NCBI GenBank assembly: GCA_964486455.1
Contig: CAZAMP010000030.1
Coordinates: 1 to 51,451 of the forward strand
Direction: 5' to 3'
Origin: CAZAMP01 sp964486455
Lineage (GTDB): Bacteria > Eisenbacteria > RBG-16-71-46 > CAZAMP01
Length of the DNA: 51,451 bases
Shown here piece by piece: positions 19,077-27,408 of the stretch (position 1 is its first letter; every line of letters begins with the position of its first letter). Below the pieces are notes generated by a model. It searched no databases. It was not told where the DNA came from and saw nothing but the letters and a program-made list of their open reading frames with translations. The position numbers were made by a program, and so were the translations under genes.

Positions 19077-20615
19077 TCAAGCTCGATGGAAGGACAGCGT
19101 GTACTTGGCCGCCTTCCGCGTGCCGGACAAGGCAACGATGCGCCGCTCGCACAGCTCTCTGAGTTGCGGCTTTGCGCGCGAGGTCGTCAGCACGAACTCG
19201 GCCGCGTAGTTCCCGAAGCGGAACTGGTCGCCCGCGTATAGCATGAGAAACGATCGAACCGCCTCCGGCCGGGGTGCGAATCTTCCGGATAGCCCATCCC
19301 CCAAACGATCCAACAGCAGGCGATCGTATTCGTCCTCGCGGATCCGGCCCGTAAGCGACTTGAGAGCAGCAAGCCCCTTCGGGGTCGCCAGAGAGCGGCC
19401 CCGCTTGGCCCCGGACCGCCCCCGCTTCGCCTTCTGGCTCGATATCGCGAGCCGCGATGCGACGACGGAGTATTCCACCAGCGCGGAGTTCGAGATCTCC
19501 GTACCGGCGGCCTCCACGAGCTTCCTCCCGCCGGCGATGAGCGCCGGAAGGACATCGGTGCGGGCGCGCTTGTCGAGGATCGCGGCAATGGCGTCGCTTC
19601 GCGCCTGCAGTTCACGATCCGCGTTGCCGATCTCTTTCGCCAAGGCAATGGCCTTCTGGTATGCCGCCAAGGCCGTCTCCAGATCGCCGGTGGCTCTCAG
19701 GCAATTGCCGAGGTTTCGGTAGGTTCCCGACTGGAAGTGCTTCCGCCCTGCGACCGTGTGAAATCGAAGAGCCTGAATCGACTTTTCCTGTGCTGTCTTC
19801 CAATCGCCCATGCGTTGGTACACGACGCACAGGTTGTTCAACAGACAGCCGATCAAATCGACATTCAGCAGCTCTAGTTCAGTCTTGGCTGCGCCCTCGA
19901 GACACTTCTTCGCCAACTGCAGCTTTCCGGCGGTCAGGTAAATGCACCCGAGATCATTGTCGGCGAGCCGCATCGCGTACTTGGCGCGGGCGCGTTTGTA
20001 CGCCGTATGCGCCTTGCGGTTCAGGCTGACCGCCTCCTCGAAGAGCCCTTGTTGCATCTTCAAAATGGCTCGACCGGCGGTCGCCGCGGGACGGTATTTG
20101 AGCACACCGGACTTCAGCACACGGAGCAGACTCTGATCGGCGGCGTCATAGTCGTGAAGGGAGCCGTTCGCGCGGGCGAGAGCGAGAAGTGACTGTGTTC
20201 GCAGATTTCGCGATCCCTCCGAAAGCTTCACAGCCTCCGTGAGATAGCGCTTCGCCTCTCTGTAGTCCCCGTTCCTGAAATGCCCGTGGAACCCGATCAG
20301 AAACTTGAATCGGGCCTGTTCGGTTAGGTTGTCACCCTCTTTGAGCCCACGTCTAAACAGCGTCTCGGCCTCGTCCCACGTTTTCCACTGTCCAATCGCC
20401 ACACCGGTTCGCTCCAACAGACTGAAATACAGCTCGGACTGGCGCACGTGTCGTCGCTTCAGGGTCTTTTGCGCGTAGGCAAGCAGTGCATCGGTATCGA
20501 ACGTGTGAGGGATAGCCGTCCAGTTCATTCCCAAGGCGTCGGCGCTATCGAATAGCGTCCCGCGTAGGCGCCGCCGTGAGAGATTTCTATCAAACGATCG
20601 GAGAAACGCCTCCAC
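19077..20615 (-). CDS. TPR-repeat protein with C-terminal winged-helix-like region
   Basis: Residues from about 75 to 360 are a run of helical TPR-type repeats (for example DWKTAQEKSIQALRFHTVAG, GDLETALAAYQKAIALAKEI, WDEAETLFRRGLKEGDN). After a basic linker (KAKRGRSGAKRGRS) the last ~90 residues contain FRFGNYAAEFVLTTSRAKPQ, then LRELCERRIVALSGTRKAAK, which resembles a winged helix-turn-helix with a wing ending in YTLSF. I therefore suggest a DNA-binding regulator or scaffold. The frame opens at a GTG at 20654, but a GTG at 20613-20615 lies 6 bases after GGAGG and is preferred; the start is uncertain. No signal peptide. Function otherwise unknown. Confidence 0.72.
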   Translation of the reverse strand: MEAFLRSFDRNLSRRRLRGTLFDSADALGMNWTAIPHTFDTDALLAYAQKTLKRRHVRQSELYFSLLERTGVAIGQWKTWDEAETLFRRGLKEGDNLTEQARFKFLIGFHGHFRNGDYREAKRYLTEAVKLSEGSRNLRTQSLLALARANGSLHDYDAADQSLLRVLKSGVLKYRPAATAGRAILKMQQGLFEEAVSLNRKAHTAYKRARAKYAMRLADNDLGCIYLTAGKLQLAKKCLEGAAKTELELLNVDLIGCLLNNLCVVYQRMGDWKTAQEKSIQALRFHTVAGRKHFQSGTYRNLGNCLRATGDLETALAAYQKAIALAKEIGNADRELQARSDAIAAILDKRARTDVLPALIAGGRKLVEAAGTEISNSALVEYSVVASRLAISSQKAKRGRSGAKRGRSLATPKGLAALKSLTGRIREDEYDRLLLDRLGDGLSGRFAPRPEAVRSFLMLYAGDQFRFGNYAAEFVLTTSRAKPQLRELCERRIVALSGTRKAAKYTLSFHRA

Positions 20616-20698
20616 CACTGCCCTCCATTCACATGTGTTCCAGATCCTGCCCACAACTGCGAGTTAAGAACTACGCGATTCGAGTGCAGAATACAACT

Positions 20699-20724
20699 CG
20701 GAACACACTCTTCGAGTGCTTCCG
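20699..20724. terminator. Hairpin downstream of glnS
   Basis: CGGAA and CACTC pair with GAGTG and TTCCG around a TTC loop, with a small asymmetric bulge (ten pairs in all). It lies between the 3' end of glnS and the TPR gene, both on the minus strand. The following bases on the minus strand are only moderately T-rich, so this is a tentative terminator. Confidence 0.35.
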
Positions 20725-20788
20725 TCATAGATTCTGAATAGGTGTTGATATGGGTTTTATGGTGCTATGTTTTCCAGCACGTAGGTCG

Positions 20789-22483
20789 TTATCCCTGCGA
20801 GGCTTTCGCCGCCTTTTGGATCTTCGCCCAGGTGTCGCGCAGCGAAACGGTTCGGTTGAAAACTAGCTGTCCCGGCTCTGAATCAGGGTCTACGCAGAAA
20901 TACCCGACACGCTCAAACTGGACGCGATCTCCGGACGTGGCGGTTTCCAGACTGGGCTCCACGCGGCAGTCCTCACTGATTTCCAGAGAATGGGGATTAA
21001 GATTGGCAGTGAAGTCTTGTCCTTCCTCCACGTCCATCGGCTCTGACCTAGTGAAGAGGTTCTCATAAAGACGCACTTCGGCGGCTAGCGCATGCTCCGC
21101 GGAAACCCAGTGGATCGTGGCCTTGACCTTCCTGCCGTCCGGCGCGCCTCCACCACGTGTCTCCGGGTCATAGCTGCACCTAAGTTCGACGACCTCTCCC
21201 GACGCCTCGTCCTTTATGACGCGTTCGCACTTGAGAAAATACGCGTACCGGAGCCTGACTTCGCGACCGGGGGCCAGGCGGAAGTACTTCTTCGGTGGAT
21301 CTTCACGGAAGTCGTCCTGCTCGATGTAGAGTACGCGCGAAAACGGGACCTTGCGCGTTCCGGCGGCCGGGTCTTCTGGGTTGTTCACGGCATCCAGCTC
21401 CTCGACCTGTCCCTCCGGGTAGTTCTCAATGACGACACGGAGCGGCTTCATCACCGCCATCACGCGTCGCGCGTGCTTGTTGAGCTCCTCCCGAACGCAC
21501 TGATCGAGGATGGAAATGTCGATGACACTGTTTACCTTCGCAACGCCGATGCGGTCGCAGAACATCCGCACGGACTCAGGCGTGTACCCGCGACGGCGCA
21601 ACCCGCAGAGGGTGGGCATTCGGGGATCATCCCAGCCCCTGACATGGCCGGCCTGCACGAGCTGACGAAGGCGGCGCTTGCTCAAGATCGTATACGCCAG
21701 GTTCAGTTCAGCGAACTCGATCTGCTGGGGACGATTGATCTCCAGCTTCTCCAGGAACCAATCGTATAGCGGGCGATGGTTCTGGAACTCCAGTCCGCAC
21801 AACGAGTGCGTGATCCCCTCGATCGAGTCGGATTGCCCGTGCGTGAAATCGTAGGTCGGATAGATGCACCACTCATCACCGGTTCGGTGATGCGTCGCGC
21901 GGAGAATCCGGTACATCACCGGGTCGCGCATGTTGACGTTCGAGGCCGCCATGTCGATCTTGGCTTTGAGGGTTCGCGAGCCGTCGGGGAACTCGCCCGA
22001 GCGCATGCGCTCGAAGAGATCCAGATTCTCCTCAACCGTTCGATCTCGATACGGGCTGTTCGTTCCGGGCTCCGTCCACAAGCCTCTGTGCTTGCTCGTC
22101 TCCTCCGCGCTCAGATCGCAGACGTAGGCCTTCCCCTTCTCGATCAGCTTGACGGCGTACTCGTACAGCTGTTCGAAATAACTCGAGGCGTAGTAGAGAC
22201 GATCCCCCCAGTCGTATCCCAGCCAGTGGATATCCGTCTTGATACACTCGACGTACTCGTCGCTCTCCTTCAACGGATTGGTATCGTCGAAGCGAAGGTT
22301 GCAGAGCCCGCCCGGATACTTCTCCGCCAGACCGAAGTTCAGACAGATCGGTTTCGCGTGGCCGATGTGCAAGTAGCCACTGGGCTCGGGGGGGAACCGC
22401 GTGTGGACACGCCCGTCGTAGTGACCGGTTCTGAGGTGTTCGTCTATGATGTTCTCTATGAAATGCGACGGTCGATCAGCCAT
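20789..22483 (-). CDS. glnS: Glutaminyl-tRNA synthetase
   Basis: The 564-residue protein charges tRNA-Gln with glutamine. It has the class I signatures PPEPSGYLHIGHAKPI (HIGH at residues 39-42) and a KMSKS-like ILSKRRL near 267, followed by GlnRS-type sequence WDDPRMPTLCGLRRRGYTPE, DFREDPPKKYFRLAPGREVR and the C-terminal anticodon-binding beta-barrels. Length is close to the E. coli enzyme. The frame extends to 22552, but the ATG at 22483 has AGGAG about 7 bases upstream and starts the conserved region. It follows gltX by 16 bases and is surely in the same operon. Presence of GlnRS suggests direct Gln-tRNA charging. Confidence 0.96.
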   Translation of the reverse strand: MADRPSHFIENIIDEHLRTGHYDGRVHTRFPPEPSGYLHIGHAKPICLNFGLAEKYPGGLCNLRFDDTNPLKESDEYVECIKTDIHWLGYDWGDRLYYASSYFEQLYEYAVKLIEKGKAYVCDLSAEETSKHRGLWTEPGTNSPYRDRTVEENLDLFERMRSGEFPDGSRTLKAKIDMAASNVNMRDPVMYRILRATHHRTGDEWCIYPTYDFTHGQSDSIEGITHSLCGLEFQNHRPLYDWFLEKLEINRPQQIEFAELNLAYTILSKRRLRQLVQAGHVRGWDDPRMPTLCGLRRRGYTPESVRMFCDRIGVAKVNSVIDISILDQCVREELNKHARRVMAVMKPLRVVIENYPEGQVEELDAVNNPEDPAAGTRKVPFSRVLYIEQDDFREDPPKKYFRLAPGREVRLRYAYFLKCERVIKDEASGEVVELRCSYDPETRGGGAPDGRKVKATIHWVSAEHALAAEVRLYENLFTRSEPMDVEEGQDFTANLNPHSLEISEDCRVEPSLETATSGDRVQFERVGYFCVDPDSEPGQLVFNRTVSLRDTWAKIQKAAKASQG

Positions 22484-22499
22484 CTCTCTGCTCCTACCA

Positions 22500-24059
22500 T
22501 TAAAGCCCGGCGAGCATCCGCTCAATCCGAGCCAGACACCGTTTCCGTCCAAGAATGTTCAGGCTCTCGAACAAGCCGAATCCGACACCCTTCCCCGTCG
22601 TGGCGACGCGCAAGACTTGCATCGCAAGCCCTAGCTTCACGTCATGCGACTCGACGTACGCCCGGATCTGGGCGTCCAGAGAATCGATTTCGAAGGACGG
22701 CGCTGCCTCCAGCTCCGTCTTCAGCTTCCCAAGCAGTTCCAAAGCGTTCGGCGGCTTCCGGATCCACTTGGCGACGGCCTTCTCTTCATACGTTAGCGCA
22801 TCATCGGGCACGAAGAAGTCCGCGTAATCCAGGATATCGCCCGCCACCTTGATCCTGTCGCCGGCCGCCTCGTGGATCTTCGCCACCCGCGATTCCACAT
22901 CGGCCGATGACGGAGATCCGATCAGCCCTGCCTTCGTCAGGTAGGGCAGCGACTCACGAACTTTGTCATCGAGCGGATGTGCTCGCATGTACTGATCCTG
23001 GAACGCCATGAGTTTCTGAGGATCGAAGCTCGCCGGCGCCTTGTTGACACGATCCAGAGTGAAGTTGTCGACCATCTCCTGGCGGGTCATGAACTCCGTG
23101 CGATCATCCAACGACCAGCCCAGAAGCAGGAGATAGTTGATAATCGCGTCGGGTAGATAACCGACCTCCCGGTAGAAGTCGACGATCACCGGATTGAAGG
23201 TCTCGCTGGACGTCTCCAGCCCGATCGCCGCAGCGATCGAGCGACCGTGATCGGCGAACTTGGCGAAATCCTGGTTCTTGAGGTACTTCTCGAGCTTGCG
23301 TTTGCTGAGCTTGTTCTTGCTTCCCGGCTCGGCCACCACCGGTACGTGCGCGTACTCGGGCAACTCGTACCCCAGACCCTCGGCGATGAAAACCTGACGA
23401 GGCGTGTTCGACAGGTGCTCGGCGGCCCGGATCACGTGCGAGATCTCCATGTCGTGATCGTCGACCACGCTCGCCAGGTGGTAGAGACACGAGCCATCGG
23501 CGCGCTGAATGACGTGATCCTGTTCGTGCGACCACGCGACTTCGACCTCGCCACGAATGAGATCGTTGAACCGACACGCCCCGTCCCGGGGCATCTTGAG
23601 CCGAACGACGCCCGCGCGCCCTTCCGACTCGAAGCGGGCCTTGTCAGCATCGCTCTCGGCCATCCACTTTCGACTGTAGATGAAGGTCAGCTTCTTTGCC
23701 TGGGCGGCTTCGCGCTCTTCGCGGATCTCCTCGGGAGTCGCGTAGTCGGCATACGCCAACCCACGCTCGATGAGGGTCTGAACGGCGGACTGATAACGAT
23801 CCAGGCGTTGCGATTGATGGTACGGTCCGAAGTCACCGCCGACATCGGCACCCTCGTCCCAATCGATGCCCAGCCAACGAAATCCGTCGAGGATCGGTTG
23901 GAGGGCCTCCGAGACGTTCCTGACTTGGTCGGTGTCGTCAATTCGCAGGATGAACCGCCCGCCGTGTCGCCTGGCGAAGAGCCAGTTGAACAGCGCGGTT
24001 CGTACTCCGCCGATGTGCAGATAGCCCGTCGGGCTGGGCGCGAATCGCGTACGAATCAT
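22500..24059 (-). CDS. gltX: Glutamyl-tRNA synthetase
   Basis: The 519-residue class I synthetase begins MIRTRFAPSPTGYLHIGG, carrying the HIGH-equivalent at 15-18, and has the KMSKS-equivalent KLSKRKLEKY at about 251-255, the editing-free catalytic core (LRIDDTDQVRN, GIDWDEG, HEQDHVIQRADGSCLYHLAS) and a helical anticodon-binding C-terminus. Residues encoded upstream of this ATG (frame open to 24155) are not part of the family, and GAGGG lies 9 bases before it, so this start is used. It charges tRNA-Glu, also feeding tetrapyrrole synthesis where that route exists. It heads a two-gene unit with glnS. Confidence 0.96.
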   Translation of the reverse strand: MIRTRFAPSPTGYLHIGGVRTALFNWLFARRHGGRFILRIDDTDQVRNVSEALQPILDGFRWLGIDWDEGADVGGDFGPYHQSQRLDRYQSAVQTLIERGLAYADYATPEEIREEREAAQAKKLTFIYSRKWMAESDADKARFESEGRAGVVRLKMPRDGACRFNDLIRGEVEVAWSHEQDHVIQRADGSCLYHLASVVDDHDMEISHVIRAAEHLSNTPRQVFIAEGLGYELPEYAHVPVVAEPGSKNKLSKRKLEKYLKNQDFAKFADHGRSIAAAIGLETSSETFNPVIVDFYREVGYLPDAIINYLLLLGWSLDDRTEFMTRQEMVDNFTLDRVNKAPASFDPQKLMAFQDQYMRAHPLDDKVRESLPYLTKAGLIGSPSSADVESRVAKIHEAAGDRIKVAGDILDYADFFVPDDALTYEEKAVAKWIRKPPNALELLGKLKTELEAAPSFEIDSLDAQIRAYVESHDVKLGLAMQVLRVATTGKGVGFGLFESLNILGRKRCLARIERMLAGL

Positions 24060-24270
24060 TGAACACACCCTCGAGATGAACGGCCGCGAATTGATGAGTG
24101 ACTGAGGGTAGTCGAGGAGGGGAAAGGAGTAAAGGGAGTGAGCGGCTGAGAACACGACGCGCCCGCTTGCCGACTTGTTCGAGCGGCCGGGGACCTTGCC
24201 GACGGACGACCGCCCCTGTATCTTCGCCGTGTTCCGGCCACTGGATCACCGACCGGGCCCGAGAGTGAGC

Positions 24271-25350
24271 ATGAACTGGCTAGAGCGCGTCGTCGACATC
24301 CTTCCCACCGCCGGCGGTATCGCTGCCGTCGTCATCGCCCTCTTCGTTTTCAACCGCATCTTTGAGGGCGGGAAGAGCGGGACCCAAGAGCGTCGCTTCC
24401 GAAATCAGCTCATCATGCTCGCGCTCACCGCGGCAGGCGTGCTCGTCGTCATCATGCTCCTTCCCGTCGGGGACACGGCTCGCGGCCAGCTCCTCGGTCT
24501 TATCGGAATCCTCCTGAGCGCCGCGATCGCGCTGTCGTCGACGACATTCCTCGGAAACGCGCTGGCCGGCATCATGCTTCGTGTGGTGCGGAACTTCCGC
24601 ATCGGCGACTTCATCCGGGCCGGAGACCACTTCGGGCGGGTCACTGAACGCGGCTTGGTTCACACGGAGATCCAGACCGAAGACCGGGAGCTAACGACCC
24701 TACCCAACATCTACCTGGTCACCAACCCCGTAACGGTAATCCGATCCTCGGGGACGATCGTCGCGGCAAGGGTCTCGCTCGGCTATGACGTTTCGCGAGT
24801 GCGCATCGAGGAGCATCTCCTGGAGGCGGCGCGAGCGTGTGAGCTGGGAGAGCCGTTCGTTCAGATCGTCGAGCTGGGCGACTTCTCCGTTACCTACCGC
24901 GTCGCGGGACTCCTCACCGATGTGAAGCAGCTCGTCTCGTATCGTTCTCGGCTGAGGGGGTGTGTCCTCGACGGGCTCCACCGTGGGGGTATCGAGATCG
25001 TCTCACCGACGTTCATGAACACGCGAAACGTCTCGGACGACAAGCGCTTCATCCCACGGCGTGACAGGCGCGAGAAGACCTCGCCGGAGGCGGCGGAAAG
25101 CCCTCCGGAGGCGGTCATCTTCGACAAGGCCGATCTGGCCGAATCACTCGAGAGACTGAAGGCGGAACGCGAGGCGCTCTCGTCCGACCTCGCCCGGCTG
25201 GATTCGGAGATCAAGGGCGCGGGAGAGGAAGCGGAACGATCCGCTCTGGAGTCGGAACGACGACGCCTGAGCACGGAGACCGAACTCCTCGACACGGAAA
25301 TCGAGCGAGCCGAGGCGGCCGCGGCGGAAGCCGACGAAACCGATACCTGA
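24271..25350 (+). CDS. MscS-family mechanosensitive channel with C-terminal coiled coil
   Basis: The 359-residue protein has three hydrophobic helices (about residues 12-28, 47-66, 73-105); the last runs into ALSSTTFLGNALAGIMLRVV and NFRIGDFIRAGDHFGRV, the conserved pore-lining helix and start of the MscS beta domain. The segment TTLPNIYLVTNPVTVIRSSG is also typical. Such channels release solutes on hypo-osmotic stress. The C-terminal ~80 residues are a highly charged coiled coil (SLERLKAEREALSSDLARLD onwards), longer than in the standard channel. The start is chosen at the ATG 4 bases after GAGAGTGAGC-type purine-rich sequence; frame is open upstream. Ends where a MarR remnant begins. Confidence 0.85.
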   Translation: MNWLERVVDILPTAGGIAAVVIALFVFNRIFEGGKSGTQERRFRNQLIMLALTAAGVLVVIMLLPVGDTARGQLLGLIGILLSAAIALSSTTFLGNALAGIMLRVVRNFRIGDFIRAGDHFGRVTERGLVHTEIQTEDRELTTLPNIYLVTNPVTVIRSSGTIVAARVSLGYDVSRVRIEEHLLEAARACELGEPFVQIVELGDFSVTYRVAGLLTDVKQLVSYRSRLRGCVLDGLHRGGIEIVSPTFMNTRNVSDDKRFIPRRDRREKTSPEAAESPPEAVIFDKADLAESLERLKAEREALSSDLARLDSEIKGAGEEAERSALESERRRLSTETELLDTEIERAEAAAAEADETDT

Positions 25351-25363
25351 TCGCCGCGCGGCG

Positions 25364-25648
25364 CCCGCACTCACCAGCATCCTCGATCGGCTCGTCGAGC
25401 GAGAATTCGCGTTCCGGGAGGTTGCCCCGGAGAACCGACGGTCGTTTCTCATCGGCCTCACGAGCCCCGGCCGGACTGCGGCAAACCGCGTGCGGAAGAT
25501 CGTGGAGGCATTCGAAGAGGCGGTCGCAAATGAGGTCGGTGGCCGACAGATTGCGGGGTTCGAGCGCGTGATGAACGCCATCGGTGAAGTCACCTCCATC
25601 GAGATCCGCAATGAACCTCGCTCGAAGGCAGATCATCGAAGGGAGTGA
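25364..25648 (+). pseudogene. 5'-truncated MarR-type regulator remnant
   Basis: In a frame different from the mscS frame, starting just after the mscS stop, 94 codons read as the second half of a MarR winged helix: ALTSILDRLVERE (recognition helix end), REVAPENRRSFLIGLTSPGR (wing with the DR-like turn and L-T-x-x-G-R) and the C-terminal dimerisation helix RVRKIVEAFEEAV. The N-terminal helices are missing and no start codon with a ribosome-binding site precedes it. The TGA lies 2 bases before the DinB ATG. I read it as the leftover of a marR-dinB pair whose 5' part was lost; a frameshifted or leaderless gene is less likely. Confidence 0.7.
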
Positions 25649-25650
25649 TC

Positions 25651-26151
25651 ATGGCATCGACAAACCTCGCCGGACGCCTGTTGAAACTGCAGGCAGGATA
25701 CAACGGATACGTCGTTCGGGCGCACGCCCAGGGTCTCACGCAGGCCGAAAGCCTCGCCCGGCCGGAAGCCGGCGGCAATAGCCTGAACTGGGTGCTCGGC
25801 CACATCACCAACAGTCGCGCCGACATGCTGGCGCTGTTTGGTGAGACGACGTTCGACGCGGCGCGCTACGCGCACTACAAGCGTGGCGAGTCGGGTGAGC
25901 TGGCGCCTGCGGACGCCAAATCGATCGAAGACATCCTTGCCGACTTTGAATCGACGGAGAAAGAGCTGCTCCACCATCTCGAGACGGTGACCGACAGGCG
26001 CTTGGCCGAACCTGCCCAGGGCGGCCCTCGCAAAGACGAGAACGAGACCGTGGGCACGATGCTGGCTTTCCTCATCTTCCACGAGACGTATCACGCGGGG
26101 CAGATCGCCATCCTGAGGCGCTTCTACGGCAAGGACGGCATCATCAAATAG
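25651..26151 (+). CDS. DinB-family (four-helix bundle) protein
   Basis: The 166-residue product fits the DinB/YfiT-like metal-binding four-helix fold: His51 in WVLGHITNSRADML and the pair His144/His148 in FHETYHAGQIAILRR provide the usual three-histidine metal site. Members include thiol transferases and uncharacterised damage-inducible proteins. GAAGGGAG lies about 6 bases upstream of the ATG; a GTG two codons earlier overlaps the MarR stop and is less likely. Its position directly behind a MarR remnant suggests it was once controlled by that regulator. Substrate unknown, cytoplasmic. Confidence 0.85.
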   Translation: MASTNLAGRLLKLQAGYNGYVVRAHAQGLTQAESLARPEAGGNSLNWVLGHITNSRADMLALFGETTFDAARYAHYKRGESGELAPADAKSIEDILADFESTEKELLHHLETVTDRRLAEPAQGGPRKDENETVGTMLAFLIFHETYHAGQIAILRRFYGKDGIIK

Positions 26152-26233
26152 CGGCATGCCACCCCCCGTGACGTGCCGCCCGCACCCCCCCGATCTCGCC
26201 GACCGGCCCGCAGGTCGACGATACCACTCTCCT

Positions 26234-26280
26234 TATCAAATCACACAAAACCTACACAAACAGTATCAAATCGTGTAAAA
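26234..26280. promoter_or_regulatory. AT-rich direct repeat upstream of the YIP1-HTH operon
   Basis: TATCAAATC followed by four variable bases and AAAA occurs twice (26234-26250 and 26264-26280) with start-to-start spacing of exactly 30 bp, about three helical turns. The patch is strongly AT-rich in an otherwise GC-rich sequence and lies 60-110 bases upstream of the YIP1-like gene. It looks like an operator or upstream activator pair; the binding protein, possibly the HTH protein of the same operon, is inferred. Confidence 0.5.
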
Positions 26281-26341
26281 TGACACCAAACTACAGAAAA
26301 CAGATCCACTCCGCCCCGTCAACTCAAACCGGGAGGGCGAC

Positions 26342-27163
26342 ATGGCGAGCGATCGACGTGAGACGGCGTCCAGCCATCCTCGAGGAGGCTTCCAGCTCTT
26401 TCTTCTCGGGATCCTCGGGGACCGAGAGCGGTTCTTCTCCGAGGTCGTCCGGGACGTCGACCTGAAGGGCAAGTTCTGGTCATCGTTGCTGACGCTTCTG
26501 GCGCTGACCGGCTTCTATGGACTGGTCGTCGGTGCCTACTCGAGCATCCCGCAGGCACTTTCCGGCGCGGTGAAGTTTCCGATTCTCTTTCTCGCAACCT
26601 TCTGCATTTGCTTTCCGGCGTTCTTCGTCGTGCAGATCCTGTTCGGCTCTCGGCTGCGACTCTTCCAGGTCGTCGTGCTCGTCGTGGCGACCCTCGCGCT
26701 CACCTCCATTCTGCTCGCAGCGTTCGTCCCCATCGTCGTGCTCTTCCTGGTGACCGGCGCGAACTACTACTTCCTTCAGCTGCTTCACATCGTGATCGTT
26801 CTCCTGGCGGGCCTCTTCGGGATGTACGCGCTCCACGACGGGCTCGCGATCGTCTGCGAACAGCACGGCGTCTACCCGAAGAAGGCCATGACGATCATGC
26901 GCGTCTGGGCCATCATCTTCGCGTTCGTGGGTATTCAGATGGCCTGGAACCTCCGGCCGTTCATGGGAGATCGGGACCAGCCGTTTCAGGTGTTCCGTGA
27001 CTACGAGGGGAATTTCTACGCGGCGATCGTCTACTCCGTGAACCGGCTTCTCGTGAAGAACGAAACGGAGAGACCATTCGTCATCGAGAATCGGGAGCGA
27101 CCGATCCAAAACCTCTTGCGGCCACGCTCGGACTCGACCACCGCCGGGGAGAACCGGCCATGA
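26342..27163 (+). CDS. YIP1-like multi-pass membrane protein
   Basis: The 273-residue protein has about six transmembrane helices between residues 40 and 205 (LLALTGFYGLVVGA, FPILFLATFCICFPAFFVV, VVLVVATLALTSILLAAFVP, LLHIVIVLLAGLFGMYAL, AIIFAFVGIQMAW), in a Yip1-type layout, and a conserved WNLRPFMG after the last helix. Similar bacterial proteins are annotated only as YIP1 or 'actin-binding' by homology; I cannot assign a function. GGGAGGGCG precedes the ATG. Its last four bases overlap the start of the excisionase-like HTH gene, so the two are coupled. Confidence 0.75.
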   Translation: MASDRRETASSHPRGGFQLFLLGILGDRERFFSEVVRDVDLKGKFWSSLLTLLALTGFYGLVVGAYSSIPQALSGAVKFPILFLATFCICFPAFFVVQILFGSRLRLFQVVVLVVATLALTSILLAAFVPIVVLFLVTGANYYFLQLLHIVIVLLAGLFGMYALHDGLAIVCEQHGVYPKKAMTIMRVWAIIFAFVGIQMAWNLRPFMGDRDQPFQVFRDYEGNFYAAIVYSVNRLLVKNETERPFVIENRERPIQNLLRPRSDSTTAGENRP

Positions 27164-27408
27164 CCGATCAAGAAATGGACGGCACGGGCGGCAGGAACGA
27201 GATCATGACCCTCGAAGAGGTCGCCACGTACCTTCGTCTCAAACCCCAGACAATCTACAAGTGGGCGCAGGAGAAGCGGATTCCGGCAGCGAAGATCGGC
27301 AAGGAATGGCGGTTTCGGCGCAGCATCATCGACCGGTGGCTCGACGAGCAAATGTTGGGGGATGATTCCGGGTTCGGTCATCTCCGGCAACCGCGGGACC
27401 CGAGCTAG
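27160..27408 (+). CDS. Excisionase-family helix-turn-helix protein
   Basis: The 82-residue protein is almost entirely a MerR/excisionase-type DNA-binding domain: MTLEEVATYLRLKPQTIYKW, then KRIPAAKIGKEWRFRRSIID, where the helix-turn-helix and wing (K-x-x-x-W-R-F) are plain. These small proteins bind DNA as recombination directionality factors or simple regulators. Its ATG overlaps the stop of the YIP1-like gene (ATGA). No integrase or phage gene is nearby, so it is more likely a transcription regulator. Its TAG shares a CTAG with the convergent lipoprotein gene's stop. Confidence 0.88.
   Translation: MTDQEMDGTGGRNEIMTLEEVATYLRLKPQTIYKWAQEKRIPAAKIGKEWRFRRSIIDRWLDEQMLGDDSGFGHLRQPRDPS

Noticed and set aside
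25651..26151. DinB as the DNA polymerase IV of the same name
   Set aside because: The sequence is the 166-residue DinB/YfiT metal-binding bundle with three histidines, not the ~350-residue Y-family polymerase.
27160..27408. Excisionase-like gene as a sign of prophage or integrative element
   Set aside because: No integrase, attachment-site repeats, phage structural genes or tRNA nearby; the gene is coupled to a membrane protein.
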